40,795 nt of DNA from Alphaproteobacteria bacterium (lineage in GTDB: Bacteria; Pseudomonadota; Alphaproteobacteria; Sphingomonadales; Sphingomonadaceae): the NCBI GenBank assembly GCA_030431875.1, contig JAUIIG010000024.1, forward strand, positions 1 through 40,795, read 5' to 3'. A program made the position numbers and the translations under genes. This document shows, piece by piece, positions 1-12,347 of this stretch (position 1 is the first letter of the stretch; each line of letters starts with the position of its first letter). The notes below the pieces were generated by a model. It saw only the letters and a list, made by a program, of their open reading frames with translations. It had not been told where the DNA came from and did no database searches.

Positions 1-98
1 ACAATGCGCTCTACCCCGCAGTGCTCGATCATATCCGCGCACACTTCGACCTGCGCCACCTCGGTCGCGGTGAAATCGACGGGGCACCGCAGGACTAG
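1..98 (+). CDS. 3' end of an unidentified gene (partial)
   Basis: An open frame enters from the left edge and ends at a TAG at 96-98. It encodes about 31 residues, beginning NALYPAVLDHIRAHFDLRHL and ending in GAPQD. I do not recognise the family from this tail. It converges on ligA, with only 9 bases between the two stop codons, so that tight packing supports a real gene end rather than a chance frame. Nothing more can be said without the upstream sequence. Confidence 0.5.
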   Translation, partial: NALYPAVLDHIRAHFDLRHLGRGEIDGAPQD

Positions 99-107
99 GC
101 GTCCGGT

Positions 108-3829
<3,722 letters not shown>

Positions 3830-3960
3830 GGTGATGCTTTGCTGTAATCCGCACCCCGTCACAGCGCAACGATGGGCACTGTCCTGTCAGTGGAATGGCT
3901 AGAAATTCTTAACCATTCTCTGGCCTAAGGTGAGGCTCGCAACAGGAGGGTCTCGCCGCG

Positions 3961-4296
3961 ATGTCGGTGCTCACGATCAGGGCATACAAGCGATACGCCA
4001 CGCGGCTGCCGGTCGAATTGCGCCGTGAAGGCCGCAAGACCATGAAGGGCCTGCTGATCGAATTGTCACAGCAGGGCGCACGGCTGAGCAACCTTGGTCG
4101 CGGCAAGTACGAGCCGGGCGACAAGGTGACGATTGTCACCGCCACCGAAATCGAGCTGGTTGGCACCATTCGCTGGGCACACGACGGTTTGGCGGGCGTC
4201 CGCCTTGATCGTTCGCTGCACTTGCCGGAAATGCGCGACCTGCTGGAACTCAACCGCCGCGAGCAATCGGGCGTCGACTGGCGCTACGGCACCTAG
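3961..4296 (+). CDS. Small PilZ domain protein
   Basis: A single-domain PilZ protein of 111 residues. PilZ domains bind cyclic di-GMP through an N-terminal Arg-rich motif and a D/NxSxxG motif. Here the N-terminal part has KRYATRLPVELRREGRK and the second motif reads ELSQQGARLS, so the usual Asp/Asn is Glu and the RxxxR is only approximate (R..R in RYATR). Binding of c-di-GMP is therefore uncertain. The rest (PGDKVTIVTATEIELVGTIRW) matches the PilZ beta barrel. A good ribosome site (AGGAGGG) lies about 10 bases before the ATG. The gene sits alone, divergent from recN and convergent with bamD, so it is probably a separate transcription unit. Confidence 0.85.
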   Translation: MSVLTIRAYKRYATRLPVELRREGRKTMKGLLIELSQQGARLSNLGRGKYEPGDKVTIVTATEIELVGTIRWAHDGLAGVRLDRSLHLPEMRDLLELNRREQSGVDWRYGT

Positions 4297-4308
4297 CCGG
4301 ACAGGAAG

Positions 4309-5103
4309 TTAGCCGCCGACCCGCTCGGGGGCGTGCTCTTCCATCAGGTCGTAGGCCTTCTCGTACCACTCGGTACCCGGATAGTTGGCACCCAGCACCG
4401 CCGAATACCGCTGTGCTTCTTCGGGCAGGCCGAGGGCCAGGCTGGTTTCGGTAAGGCGGTAGAGCGCTTCGGGCGTGTGGCTGGTGGTCTGGTAATCGTC
4501 CACCACGTTGCGGAAGCGCAGCTGCGCCGCCAGCCACTGGCCGGTATTCTCGTAGAAACGGCCGATTTCCATTTCCTTGCCCGCAAGGTGATCGTTGACG
4601 AGGTCGATCTTCAACCGCGCGTCATCGGCATAGGCCGTATCCGGATAGCGGCGGACGATTTCGTTCAGCGCGGCAAGCGCCTGCAGTGTAATCGCCTGGT
4701 CACGCTCGATATCGCTGATCTGCTCGTAATAGCACATGGCGATCAGGTAATAGGCGTAGGGCGCGTCGCGGTTACCCGGGTGGATCGACAGGAAGCGCGA
4801 GGCCGACTGGATCGAGCGCGTATAGTCGCGCGCGGCGTAATAGGAGAAGGCACTCATCAGCTGGGCGCGGCGCGCCCAGGGCGAATAGGGGTGCTGGCGT
4901 TCCACCTCGTCGAACAGGCCGGCGGCCAGCGCCAGGTCGCCGCGGTCAAGCCGGGCGCGCGCCGCCGCATAGAGCGATTCGACGTCGCGGGCGACATAGG
5001 CCAGGTCGTTCGGACCGTTGTCACGCCCGCCGGCACAGCCGGTCAACAGCACGGCACAGGTGGCGCCCAGCAGCGCGCTACGGATGGAAAGCTTCGCAGT
5101 CAT
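4309..5103 (-). CDS. bamD: Outer membrane assembly lipoprotein BamD
   Basis: BamD is the essential lipoprotein of the BAM complex, which inserts beta-barrel proteins into the outer membrane. The 264-residue product starts MTAKLSIRSALLGATCAVLL and has a lipobox LLTGC, so the mature protein is predicted to begin at that cysteine. Five TPR-like repeats follow, with recognisable segments such as LFDEVERQHPYSPWARRAQL, SRFLSIHPGNRDAPYAYYLI and GRFYENTGQWLAAQLRFRNV, all typical of BamD. The ATG at 5101-5103 was chosen because the signal peptide begins there; the open frame extends 53 codons further upstream without signal-like or conserved sequence. It is transcribed toward recN/ligA but separated from them by the opposing PilZ gene. 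Confidence 0.95.
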   Translation of the reverse strand: MTAKLSIRSALLGATCAVLLTGCAGGRDNGPNDLAYVARDVESLYAAARARLDRGDLALAAGLFDEVERQHPYSPWARRAQLMSAFSYYAARDYTRSIQSASRFLSIHPGNRDAPYAYYLIAMCYYEQISDIERDQAITLQALAALNEIVRRYPDTAYADDARLKIDLVNDHLAGKEMEIGRFYENTGQWLAAQLRFRNVVDDYQTTSHTPEALYRLTETSLALGLPEEAQRYSAVLGANYPGTEWYEKAYDLMEEHAPERVGG

Positions 5104-5402
5104 GAGAGGCCTATAGCTAGGCTCGCGCTGAACGCCAAGTGAAGTGCGCGTCACTTTCCCCCCTGCCCCCATATATAAGGCAAAACGCACAGTAACGACG
5201 GCCCTGGTTACACCTGAAAGCTTGTCGACGTTTGTCGGAACCAGTTGGCCAGTTGTCGGCACGCTGCGTCATTCATCGACGCGAAGCCCAAGCCGGTCGA
5301 GCATGAGATGTCATGCCCGGCACCCTCCCCTACATCAGGCTCATCGCTCCGGCCCACCCCCCAGTTCAAACGGGGCCGGAGCACAACCGAGGAGGAAAAA
5401 TC
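5104..5402. promoter_or_regulatory. Divergent bamD/urcA promoter region
   Basis: The 299-base region between divergent start codons. It holds an AT-rich ATATATAAGG segment at about 5171-5180 that could serve as a -10 for either strand. TTGTCG occurs three times (about 5222, 5232 and 5254), and there is a small inverted repeat GCATGA-GATG-TCATGC near 5301-5316. I cannot assign exact promoters. Confidence 0.35.
5346..5382 (+). promoter_or_regulatory. Leader hairpin before the UrcA gene
   Basis: A perfect 10-base inverted repeat, GCTCCGGCCC (5346-5355) and GGGCCGGAGC (5373-5382), encloses a C-rich 17-base loop. It ends only a few bases before the ribosome site GAGGAGG of the UrcA gene. The C-rich loop could in principle pair with the ribosome site. 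No U-tract follows, so this is not an ordinary terminator. A regulatory role is inference. Confidence 0.45.
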
Positions 5403-5717
5403 ATGACGAAGTTTTCGATCAAGTCCGGTCTGGCCGCCGCTCTCACCGCTGGCGCCCTGCTCGCCACCCCCGCCGTGGCTGCCGATGCCCAGGGTGAAAC
5501 CGTTGCTGTCCGCTACAGCGACCTCGACCTTTCGACCGAGGCCGGCCAGCGCACGCTGGAACGCCGCCTGACCAACGCTGCCGAAGAAGTCTGCGGCATC
5601 GACAGCCGCTCCGGCTTTGCACTGCCCAGCACCGAAGCCATGCGCTGCTATCGCGAAACCGTGCAGAACTTCGAACGCGAAATCGCCGCCCGCGCCGAAG
5701 AACAGCAGCGCGGCTGA
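5403..5717 (+). CDS. UrcA family secreted protein
   Basis: A 104-residue exported protein of the UrcA family, common in sphingomonads and caulobacters and of unknown function. It begins with a signal peptide (MTKFSIKSGLAAALTAGALL, likely cleaved after AVAA). The family core follows: VRYSDLDLSTEAGQRTLERR, then two conserved cysteines in EEVCGID and MRCYRE, probably forming a disulfide. The ATG at 5403 was chosen because it starts the signal peptide and has an exceptional GAGGAGG ribosome site. An in-frame upstream start would add 30 residues of no signal-peptide character. The gene ends shortly before a strong terminator and is preceded by a stable leader hairpin, so it is probably monocistronic. 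Confidence 0.85.
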   Translation: MTKFSIKSGLAAALTAGALLATPAVAADAQGETVAVRYSDLDLSTEAGQRTLERRLTNAAEEVCGIDSRSGFALPSTEAMRCYRETVQNFEREIAARAEEQQRG

Positions 5718-5800
5718 CATCCACCGAACCGGAACCAGGCCTTCACCGGGCGTAGGGTAAGATGCGCACCGGATAGAACAAGCTGGCACGGTTTCCGCAT

Positions 5801-5850
5801 GACCCGCCGTCGATTGCCCTCCAAGCTGGGCGTCACGGCGGGTCTTTTTT
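5801..5850 (+). terminator. Rho-independent terminator after UrcA gene
   Basis: Perfect 10-base stem GACCCGCCGT (5801-5810) with ACGGCGGGTC (5835-5844), followed by six T residues. The 24-base loop itself contains a GCCC/GGGC mini-stem. It lies 83 bases after the UrcA stop and insulates that gene from the oxygenase operon. Confidence 0.85.
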
Positions 5851-5910
5851 CACCCGTACACTGCTCCGGGGCTGGCATGCCCGCGCCGCGCTTCCTATAG
5901 GCTGGAAGCC

Positions 5911-6648
5911 ATGGCCAAGGCGCTTTTCGAACTCAATCCGCACCTCGACCGGGCAGAGCTTGCCCGCCAGTTCGCGGTCGACAACAAGCTGCAGATCGAA
6001 AACTTCCTGACGGAGGAGACGGCGCGCGAGATTCGCGAGATCCTCGCCAGTGGCACCGAGTGGGGCATCGCAACCCAGGCCGGGACCGAGGGCAAGCCGC
6101 AAAGCTGGCGCGGACGCGAACTGCGCGATCCAGCCAATGCCGCCGCTGTCCGGCAGGCCTTGCAGGATACCGACAGGGTCGCTGCCAGCGGAGACTATGC
6201 TTTCCGCTTCCAGCGCTACCAGATCGTGGAGGCCGTGCAGGAGCAGTGGGACCCCGAAGGCCCGCACGAACTGCTGCTGGAATATCTCAATACGCCGGAA
6301 TTCCTCGATGCCATGCGGCAGATCACCGGCATTGCCGAATTGGCCCGGGCCGATGCCCACGCCAGCCTCTATGGGCCCAACAACTTCCTTGGCCGCCACA
6401 TCGACAGCCATGTCGCCGAAGGCTGGCGGATTGCCTACGTCCTCAACATGACAATCGACGACTGGTCACCGGACTGGGGCGGTCACCTGGTCTTCTATGA
6501 CGCGCTCGGCAATATCGAGAGCGGCTATATCCCGCGCTTCAACACCCTGAATTTGTTCATGGTTCCGCGCGCACACGCGGTCACCTACGTGCCTCCTTTT
6601 GCGCCGCGCGGACGCTATGCCATCAACGGGTGGCTCCGCGACCGGTGA
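5911..6648 (+). CDS. 2OG-Fe(II) oxygenase family protein
   Basis: A 245-residue non-heme iron, 2-oxoglutarate-dependent oxygenase related to the prolyl 4-hydroxylase fold. The iron facial triad is visible as H163-I-D165 in GRHIDSHVAEG and a distal His at about residue 222 (PRAHAVTYV). The basic residue for 2-oxoglutarate is probably R235 in RGRYAINGW. The stretch WSPDWGGHLVFYD is typical of the family. There is no signal peptide, so it should act in the cytoplasm; the substrate is unknown. The stop overlaps the next gene's GTG start (GTGA), giving a three-gene operon with a TPR-fused oxygenase and a methyltransferase. The operon converges on a TonB-dependent receptor, suggesting but not proving a shared substrate. 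Confidence 0.88.
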   Translation: MAKALFELNPHLDRAELARQFAVDNKLQIENFLTEETAREIREILASGTEWGIATQAGTEGKPQSWRGRELRDPANAAAVRQALQDTDRVAASGDYAFRFQRYQIVEAVQEQWDPEGPHELLLEYLNTPEFLDAMRQITGIAELARADAHASLYGPNNFLGRHIDSHVAEGWRIAYVLNMTIDDWSPDWGGHLVFYDALGNIESGYIPRFNTLNLFMVPRAHAVTYVPPFAPRGRYAINGWLRDR

Positions 6649-8345
6649 GCAGCCTGACCCCGCAGCAATGGGCTTCGCGCGCTGCCGCGACGGCGCAAGG
6701 CGGTGATGCCCGGGCAGCGCTGCAGATGCTCGCCGAAGCACGCCAGGCTTTCCCGCAGGAAGCAGGCCTGTGGCACTATTCGGGCAAGCTGGCCTTGCAG
6801 TCCGGCGATCCGGGGGCTGCGGCCGATTTCTTTGCCAAGGCCTGCGAGCTCGCGGGCGGCAAGGTGGAATTTGCCATCGACCAGGCGATCGCCCTGACCA
6901 CTGCCAACAGGCACCGCGAGGCGCTGGACCTCCTGGCCGCAATCGAGGGCGCGGCAACGGATCGCGCCAGCTACTGGTCCGCCCGCGCCAATGCTGCGCG
7001 CGGCCATGGCGATGCTGGCGATGCCGCTGGCTGGTACGACCGGGCACTGGCGCTGGAACCGCAGCGCTCCACCGCGCTCCAGGGACGCGCGGGACTGGCG
7101 CTGGAGCGCGGCGAGGACGATGCCGTCGCGCGGTTCGACAGGGCCCTGCAGGTCGATGCAGGCAATGCGCTGCTGTGGCTCGGGAAGGCCCAGGCGCTTG
7201 ATGTTGCAGGCGATGTGACCGGCGCGCGCACGATCATCGAACAGGTCGTGGCGCAGGCTCCGCATTATACCGACGCGCTGTTTTTCCTCGCCCAGTTGCG
7301 TCAGGCGCAGGGCGAACAGGACTATACCTCGCACTATGCCGACGCCGCCGCCAAGGTGCCGCAAGACCCCAACATTCCCGATTCCTGGGCACGCACGCTG
7401 GCCGGGATGGACAGCAACGCCGAAGCTGCCGATGTCATCGCCGTAGCGCGCGCGCGGTTCCCGCAGGTCGAACGCTTCAAGCTGCTTGAGGCCATCTACG
7501 CCGGGGCTGCTGGCGACGATGACCGGGCCGAAGTGCTGTTTGCCGACCTCGATGACACATCTGACGACCGCAAGGTCCACGAATCCCGCCACCGCATCCG
7601 GCGCGGCGAGTTCGACCGGGCGGAGGCATTGCTGGAAGTGGCCGAGTACCAGGTCTCGCACGATATACGCGCCTGGGCCTTGCGCGGCATCCTGTGGCGA
7701 CTGTCGGGTGATCCGCGCGAGGAATGGCTGCACGAACAGGCCAACCTTTACGGCCTGCGCCCGCTCCACGATGCGGAGAGCGTGCTGCCGCCCGCCATCG
7801 CGCGGCTGCATGACCTGCACGATGGCTCGCCACTGCCGCTCGGCCAGTCGCTACGCGGCGGCACGCAGACCCGTGGACGGCTGTTCGACCGCGGCGAACC
7901 CGAGTTCCAGCGCCTGCGCGAAGCGATCGAGGCGACAATCGAAGACTATCGCGCAGGACTGCCGGCAGCCGATGCAACACACCCGCTGCTGCGCCACCGT
8001 GAAACGGACTGGCGCATCGTCGGCTCGTGGTCGGTTAGGCTATCCGGCGGAGGCGACTACCACACCTCGCATATACACCCGCAAGGGATTGTTTCCTCGG
8101 CCCTTTATTGCGAACTTCCGCAAGAAGTCGCGGACCATGATCCCGAGCAGCACGGCTGGCTCGAACTGGGCCGCCCGCCGCCTGACCTGCGGCTCGAGCT
8201 CGGCCCGATCGCGGTCATCCGCCCTCGCGCCGGCCACCTCGCGCTGTTCCCGAGCACGCTCTATCACGGCACCCGGCCATTCGATGACGGGCGGCGCATG
8301 ACGGTTGCATTCGATGTCGCGCTGGCCGACAAACCTTCGGGATGA
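6645..8345 (+). CDS. TPR repeat protein with C-terminal 2OG-Fe(II) oxygenase domain
   Basis: A fusion of about 566 residues. The first 350 or so residues are alpha-helical TPR-like repeats, for example SYWSARANAARGHGDAGDAA, WYDRALALEPQRSTAL and RFDRALQVDAGNALLWLGKA. The C-terminal roughly 110 residues form a putative 2OG-Fe(II) oxygenase of the type often fused to TPRs (TIGR02466-like). Likely iron ligands are in SHIHPQG (about 476-478) and LYHGTRP (about 541), with an Arg in GRRMTVAFD as 2OG contact. TPRs probably hold a protein or peptide substrate. I chose the GTG at 6645, overlapping the previous stop as GTGA; another GTG at 6630 is possible. Its stop overlaps the methyltransferase start as ATGA. 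Confidence 0.86.
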   Translation: MSSLTPQQWASRAAATAQGGDARAALQMLAEARQAFPQEAGLWHYSGKLALQSGDPGAAADFFAKACELAGGKVEFAIDQAIALTTANRHREALDLLAAIEGAATDRASYWSARANAARGHGDAGDAAGWYDRALALEPQRSTALQGRAGLALERGEDDAVARFDRALQVDAGNALLWLGKAQALDVAGDVTGARTIIEQVVAQAPHYTDALFFLAQLRQAQGEQDYTSHYADAAAKVPQDPNIPDSWARTLAGMDSNAEAADVIAVARARFPQVERFKLLEAIYAGAAGDDDRAEVLFADLDDTSDDRKVHESRHRIRRGEFDRAEALLEVAEYQVSHDIRAWALRGILWRLSGDPREEWLHEQANLYGLRPLHDAESVLPPAIARLHDLHDGSPLPLGQSLRGGTQTRGRLFDRGEPEFQRLREAIEATIEDYRAGLPAADATHPLLRHRETDWRIVGSWSVRLSGGGDYHTSHIHPQGIVSSALYCELPQEVADHDPEQHGWLELGRPPPDLRLELGPIAVIRPRAGHLALFPSTLYHGTRPFDDGRRMTVAFDVALADKPSG

Positions 8346-9256
8346 GCGCGAAGAAAGACAGTCGCAAGGCATGGGACGCCTTCTGGGATGGCAGCGATGC
8401 CTCTGCCAGCGGCTGCTTGCCCGATGCATGGAGAGGTATCGACCGCGTCCAGACCTCGATCTGGCACCAGCTCGCTCGCACGCTGCCCCGCCGCGCCCGG
8501 GTGCTTGACCTCGGTACTGGCGACGGCCGCGTCATGGCGCGGCTGCTGGAGGCACGGTCGGACCTGAAGCCGGTCGGCATCGACCAGGCCCGCTCGCTGC
8601 CAACGCCGCCCAAGGGAGCGAAGGTGCGGACCGAAGTGCTGATGCGCGACCTGCCCTTCCCCGACGACACCTTTGCTGCGGTCACCAGCCAGTTCGGCTT
8701 CGAGTATGGCGATATCGAGCCCGCCGCGGCCGAGGTACAGCGCGTGGTGCAGCCGGGCGGGGACGTGGCGATGATTACGCACCGCGAGGACAGCCCGATC
8801 CTGGCGCACAACATAGCGCGCCGCGAACAGATCCTCTGGGTGATCGAAGAGGCCCGACTGCCCGAGATTGCCAAGCGTAGCCTGCAATTGCGACAAGTCG
8901 GGATGGCGGTGATGCCGCCCGAGATTGCCAAGGCCCCGGAGGAAGGCGCGCGCCGGTTCGGCCCGCAGTCCGCCGCCTGGGAAATTGCCGAAGCCATTCG
9001 CCGTACGCTGCACTTCGGGCGCAACGATCCGCCTGCGCGCACGGCCATGGTGATTGACCAGATCGTCGCCCAGGCGAACAACGAGCTGGGGCGCATTTCC
9101 TCACTGGAAATGGCGGCCCGCGCGTCCGGCACCGGCGAGAAGCTGTCCGCAGTGCTGGAACAGGCGGGGCTGGAACTGCAGGCCAGCGAACCGCTGCGTG
9201 ACGGCAATGCCGAGCAGCCCTTTGCTACGCTGCTGAGACTAACCAAGCCCGAATAA
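8342..9256 (+). CDS. Class I SAM-dependent methyltransferase
   Basis: A 304-residue methyltransferase with a Rossmann-type SAM-binding core. Motif I is VLDLGTGDGR (about 54-63), the acidic end of strand beta2 is GID (about 80), and a motif II-like block is RDLPFPDDTFAAVTSQFGFE, as in UbiE/Methyltransf_11 proteins. The C-terminal 130 residues are helical and not recognised; they may form a substrate lid. The ATG overlaps the preceding stop (ATGA), so translation is coupled to the TPR-oxygenase. With two oxygenases upstream, the operon can in principle hydroxylate and then methylate one substrate, but nothing in the sequence identifies it. Confidence 0.87.
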   Translation: MSAKKDSRKAWDAFWDGSDASASGCLPDAWRGIDRVQTSIWHQLARTLPRRARVLDLGTGDGRVMARLLEARSDLKPVGIDQARSLPTPPKGAKVRTEVLMRDLPFPDDTFAAVTSQFGFEYGDIEPAAAEVQRVVQPGGDVAMITHREDSPILAHNIARREQILWVIEEARLPEIAKRSLQLRQVGMAVMPPEIAKAPEEGARRFGPQSAAWEIAEAIRRTLHFGRNDPPARTAMVIDQIVAQANNELGRISSLEMAARASGTGEKLSAVLEQAGLELQASEPLRDGNAEQPFATLLRLTKPE

Positions 9257-9342
9257 TCGAGCGCCAGCGCCTGGCGCGTGGCGGACCCGGGTTCCGCAAG
9301 GGATTGCTGCTGCCTCCGCGCCCCAACTGCAAGCGGACATAA

Positions 9343-9376
9343 GAAAAGGGCGGGGAACCCTAAGGTCCCCCGCCCC
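9343..9376 (-). terminator. Terminator of the TonB-dependent receptor gene
   Basis: On the minus strand a long GC-rich stem (GGGCGGGGGACC pairing with GGTTCCCCGCCC, one G:T pair, four-base TTAG loop) is followed by TTTTCTT. It lies about 30 bases past the receptor stop. The structure may also stop transcripts of the convergent methyltransferase operon, although the plus-strand T-tract is only two bases. Confidence 0.8.
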
Positions 9377-9407
9377 TTCCAGGCGATTACTCGCTTGGTC
9401 AGATCGC

Positions 9408-12347
9408 TTAGAAGCGGATCCGAGCCGAAGCGAAGAAGTCGCGACCGAGCACGTCGTAGGTCGACGGGTAGGTGTTGGCCTGTTCCTGGTTCGAGCCCAG
9501 CAGCAGCGAGTTCGGACGGTTGGTGACTACGCCACCAGCGTCGAATTCCGGGGTGCCCGGCAGGGTGTCGAACAGGTTGTTCACACCCAGGGTCAGGGTC
9601 AGGTGCTCGTTGGCTTCGAACGAGAAGGTGAGGTCGATCAGGTCGTAAGCCGAGATACGCTCAACGCCGTTGAAGGCAGCGTAGTCAACCGACGGATCGT
9701 CATCATCAACCGCGCTCAGGTGACGCCAGCGAGTCGACATGGTGAACGGACCGTCCACCCAGCTGAAACGCGAGGTCCACTTGAACGCTGCGGTCGGATC
9801 ACCGCAGGTGAAGCCGAACTGTGCAGCACATTCAACGACTGCCGTGACGCCCGGGATGGCATTCGAGTAGCTCGATTCCGTCCAGGTGCCCAGGAAGTTG
9901 ATGTTGAAGTCCGACACACCGCCGCTGGTGAACAGCGAGAACGGCAGGTCGAAGCCATAGTTGATCTGGAGGTCGATACCCGACACGCCGAATTCGGCGA
10001 GGTTGGCCTGCGAGATCAGCGGCGGGCTGGCAACGGTGATGGCACCGTCGCTGTTACGCGTACCCACGAAGATCTGGCAGATCGGGTTGTTGATGTCCTG
10101 GATCGTGCCATAGCACAGGTCGAACGAGTTCTGCAGACCACCACCGGCAGTTGCGATCGCGCCTTCCACGAGGATGTCGTAGTAGTCGGCGGTGATCGTC
10201 AGGCCGGGGATAAACTGCGGCGTCAGCACGACACCGAAGGTCCACGAGTCCGAGGTTTCTTCCTGCAGGTTCGGGTTACCACCGAACAGGGCCGGGATCT
10301 GGGCGTTCAGCTGCACGGCAGCTGCGTTACCCAGGTTGGCCTGCGGAACACCGGTAGCGATACAGATCTGGTCTGCACCCGGGTTTGCCGCCAGGAAGGC
10401 TGCGTTACCGCAGGGGTCAGTCGCGCCGGGGAAGCCGATCGACTGGCCGCCGAACAGTGCCGCAACGTTCGGTGCACGCACCGCACGCTGGTACTGACCG
10501 CGGAACTTGATGTCCTCGATCGGAGCGAATTCCGCACCCACAGCGTAGGTCCAGACGCCGCCGACGGCTGCCAGCGAGTAGTCCGAGTAACGGGCTGCGC
10601 CGTTCACACCGAGGTACTCGATGCCCGAATCCGGGCCGAGGATCGGAATGTTGAGCTCGGCGAAGAACTCGTCAACGGTGTACGAACCGGCGGTGGCCTG
10701 ACCGGCGTTGAAGCCGACCACGTCGCCCGACGACAGCGCAGTGTCAGGAATGAACTGCGAAGCCTGCTTGCGGTATTCGTAACCCAGGGCGAAACCGATC
10801 GGATCAGCCGAACCGATGGCGAAATCACCGAAGGTGCCGTTGATGCTGGCGGTCGCGACTTCGAGGGTCGAGATGTCGCCGTTCTGGGCCAGGATCGAGA
10901 TCTGGTTCACCATCGTCTGGTCGAGGGTATTCGGACCGAAGATGTTGATCGCCGGAGCCGAACCGTCGAGACCGGCCTGGAAGGCCGAGCGCGAGATGTT
11001 ACCCGCCTGGACGTTGGCGTTACGCGTACGGGCATACATGTAGTATGCGTCGTAGTTGATCGTGTCAGTGATTTCACCGCGCAGGCCAGCGAGAACACGG
11101 AAAGCGTTACGCTCGTCGAGCGAGTTACGCGAACCGGTTTCAACCGTACGACGCTGGATGAAGCTGCTGACGGTACCCAGACCCGGCAGGTTCGGCGTGA
11201 GGCCAGCAGCGATGCGGGCATTGTTCACGTCTTCTTCGCGCTGATCGAGGATGTTCAGCTCGTCGATGAAGGCCTGGTCCAAGAACGGCGAAACGGCAGC
11301 GATATTGACGTTGAAGGTACCGGTCACCGGGGTGGCGGCCAGCTCCTGGGCAACGCGGTTGTTCACGAACGAGATTTCGCCGTAAACTTCGTGGCCGTCG
11401 GTCCATTCGTAGTCACCGTAACCACCGATCAGGTAACGTTCCTGCGGGATCTGCAGGTAGTTGGCCGGAGCGTAGTTGTAGGTGTCACCAGCGCGAGCAC
11501 GGGCAACGCCGGGGGTGTCGAACACGGCGTCGTCGAGGACGAGACCCGAACCCAGCGGGTAGGTCACACCGTCAACGGTGGTGCTGCCCGGGGTGTTGAA
11601 GCGGCCCTGCGGCAGGGTCGACGAACCGAACTGCTGCAGCGGAGCACCGAAAGCTTCGGCGCCGATGGCGAAGTTCGAGAACGCGCGATCGCCCTGGAAG
11701 ACCGATTCACGGTTGTAGTATTCACCGTAGACGGTGACGTGGCCGCGGCCATCGGCGAATTCGCCGCCGATTGCGCCATACAGTTCGTAACGGTCGCCAT
11801 CGCCGCGATCGGTGATCGAGTACTGGCCACCCATTTCGACGCCGTCGATGTCACGCAGGCGGAAGTTCACGACGCCGGCAATAGCGTCCGAACCGTACAC
11901 AGCCGAAGCACCACCGGTCACAACGTCGACCGAGTCAAGCAGGAACGACGGGATGGTGTTCAAGTCGACGATTTGGCCGGTATCGTAGAACATCCAGCGA
12001 CGGCCGTTGACCAGCACCATGGTGCGGGTGGAGCCGAGGCCGCGCAGGTTCAGCGTAGCGGTACCGGTACCGGGGTTGTTCGAGTTCGAGGTGAAGCCGG
12101 GGACAACCTGCGGGAGGGTGTTCACGACGTTTTCGACGTTCACCGTACCCGACAGCGAGAATTCCTCGCTATCAACCACTGCGACCGGCGCAGCGGTGTC
12201 AACGTTACGACGCTGGATGCGCGTACCGGTGACAAGGATCATGCCGTCGTCTTCCGACGCGCCATCCTGCGCATAAGCCGGGGTCGCAACCAGCGATCCG
12301 AGGATCACGGTGCTCGCCAGCAGCGAGGCCTTCTTGTTAATCAACAT
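9408..12347 (-). CDS. TonB-dependent outer membrane receptor
   Basis: A 979-residue active-transport receptor of the outer membrane, energised by TonB-ExbBD. It has a signal peptide (MLINKKASLLASTVILGSLV, cleavage after AYA) and a TonB-box-like ILVTGTR around residue 37. The plug domain runs to about residue 170, with the signature GGASAVYGSDAIAGVVNFR. A long 22-strand barrel ends in aromatic ASARIRF. Paired cysteines in extracellular-type loops (DPCGN...QICIA, DLCYG...PICQI, VECAA...FTCGD) suggest disulfides. This style of receptor is very frequent in sphingomonads and its ligand cannot be read from sequence. The ribosome site is CAGGAG, 7 bases before the ATG. It stands alone, convergent with the oxygenase operon and downstream of the CmcJ-type gene. 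Confidence 0.93.
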   Translation of the reverse strand: MLINKKASLLASTVILGSLVATPAYAQDGASEDDGMILVTGTRIQRRNVDTAAPVAVVDSEEFSLSGTVNVENVVNTLPQVVPGFTSNSNNPGTGTATLNLRGLGSTRTMVLVNGRRWMFYDTGQIVDLNTIPSFLLDSVDVVTGGASAVYGSDAIAGVVNFRLRDIDGVEMGGQYSITDRGDGDRYELYGAIGGEFADGRGHVTVYGEYYNRESVFQGDRAFSNFAIGAEAFGAPLQQFGSSTLPQGRFNTPGSTTVDGVTYPLGSGLVLDDAVFDTPGVARARAGDTYNYAPANYLQIPQERYLIGGYGDYEWTDGHEVYGEISFVNNRVAQELAATPVTGTFNVNIAAVSPFLDQAFIDELNILDQREEDVNNARIAAGLTPNLPGLGTVSSFIQRRTVETGSRNSLDERNAFRVLAGLRGEITDTINYDAYYMYARTRNANVQAGNISRSAFQAGLDGSAPAINIFGPNTLDQTMVNQISILAQNGDISTLEVATASINGTFGDFAIGSADPIGFALGYEYRKQASQFIPDTALSSGDVVGFNAGQATAGSYTVDEFFAELNIPILGPDSGIEYLGVNGAARYSDYSLAAVGGVWTYAVGAEFAPIEDIKFRGQYQRAVRAPNVAALFGGQSIGFPGATDPCGNAAFLAANPGADQICIATGVPQANLGNAAAVQLNAQIPALFGGNPNLQEETSDSWTFGVVLTPQFIPGLTITADYYDILVEGAIATAGGGLQNSFDLCYGTIQDINNPICQIFVGTRNSDGAITVASPPLISQANLAEFGVSGIDLQINYGFDLPFSLFTSGGVSDFNINFLGTWTESSYSNAIPGVTAVVECAAQFGFTCGDPTAAFKWTSRFSWVDGPFTMSTRWRHLSAVDDDDPSVDYAAFNGVERISAYDLIDLTFSFEANEHLTLTLGVNNLFDTLPGTPEFDAGGVVTNRPNSLLLGSNQEQANTYPSTYDVLGRDFFASARIRF

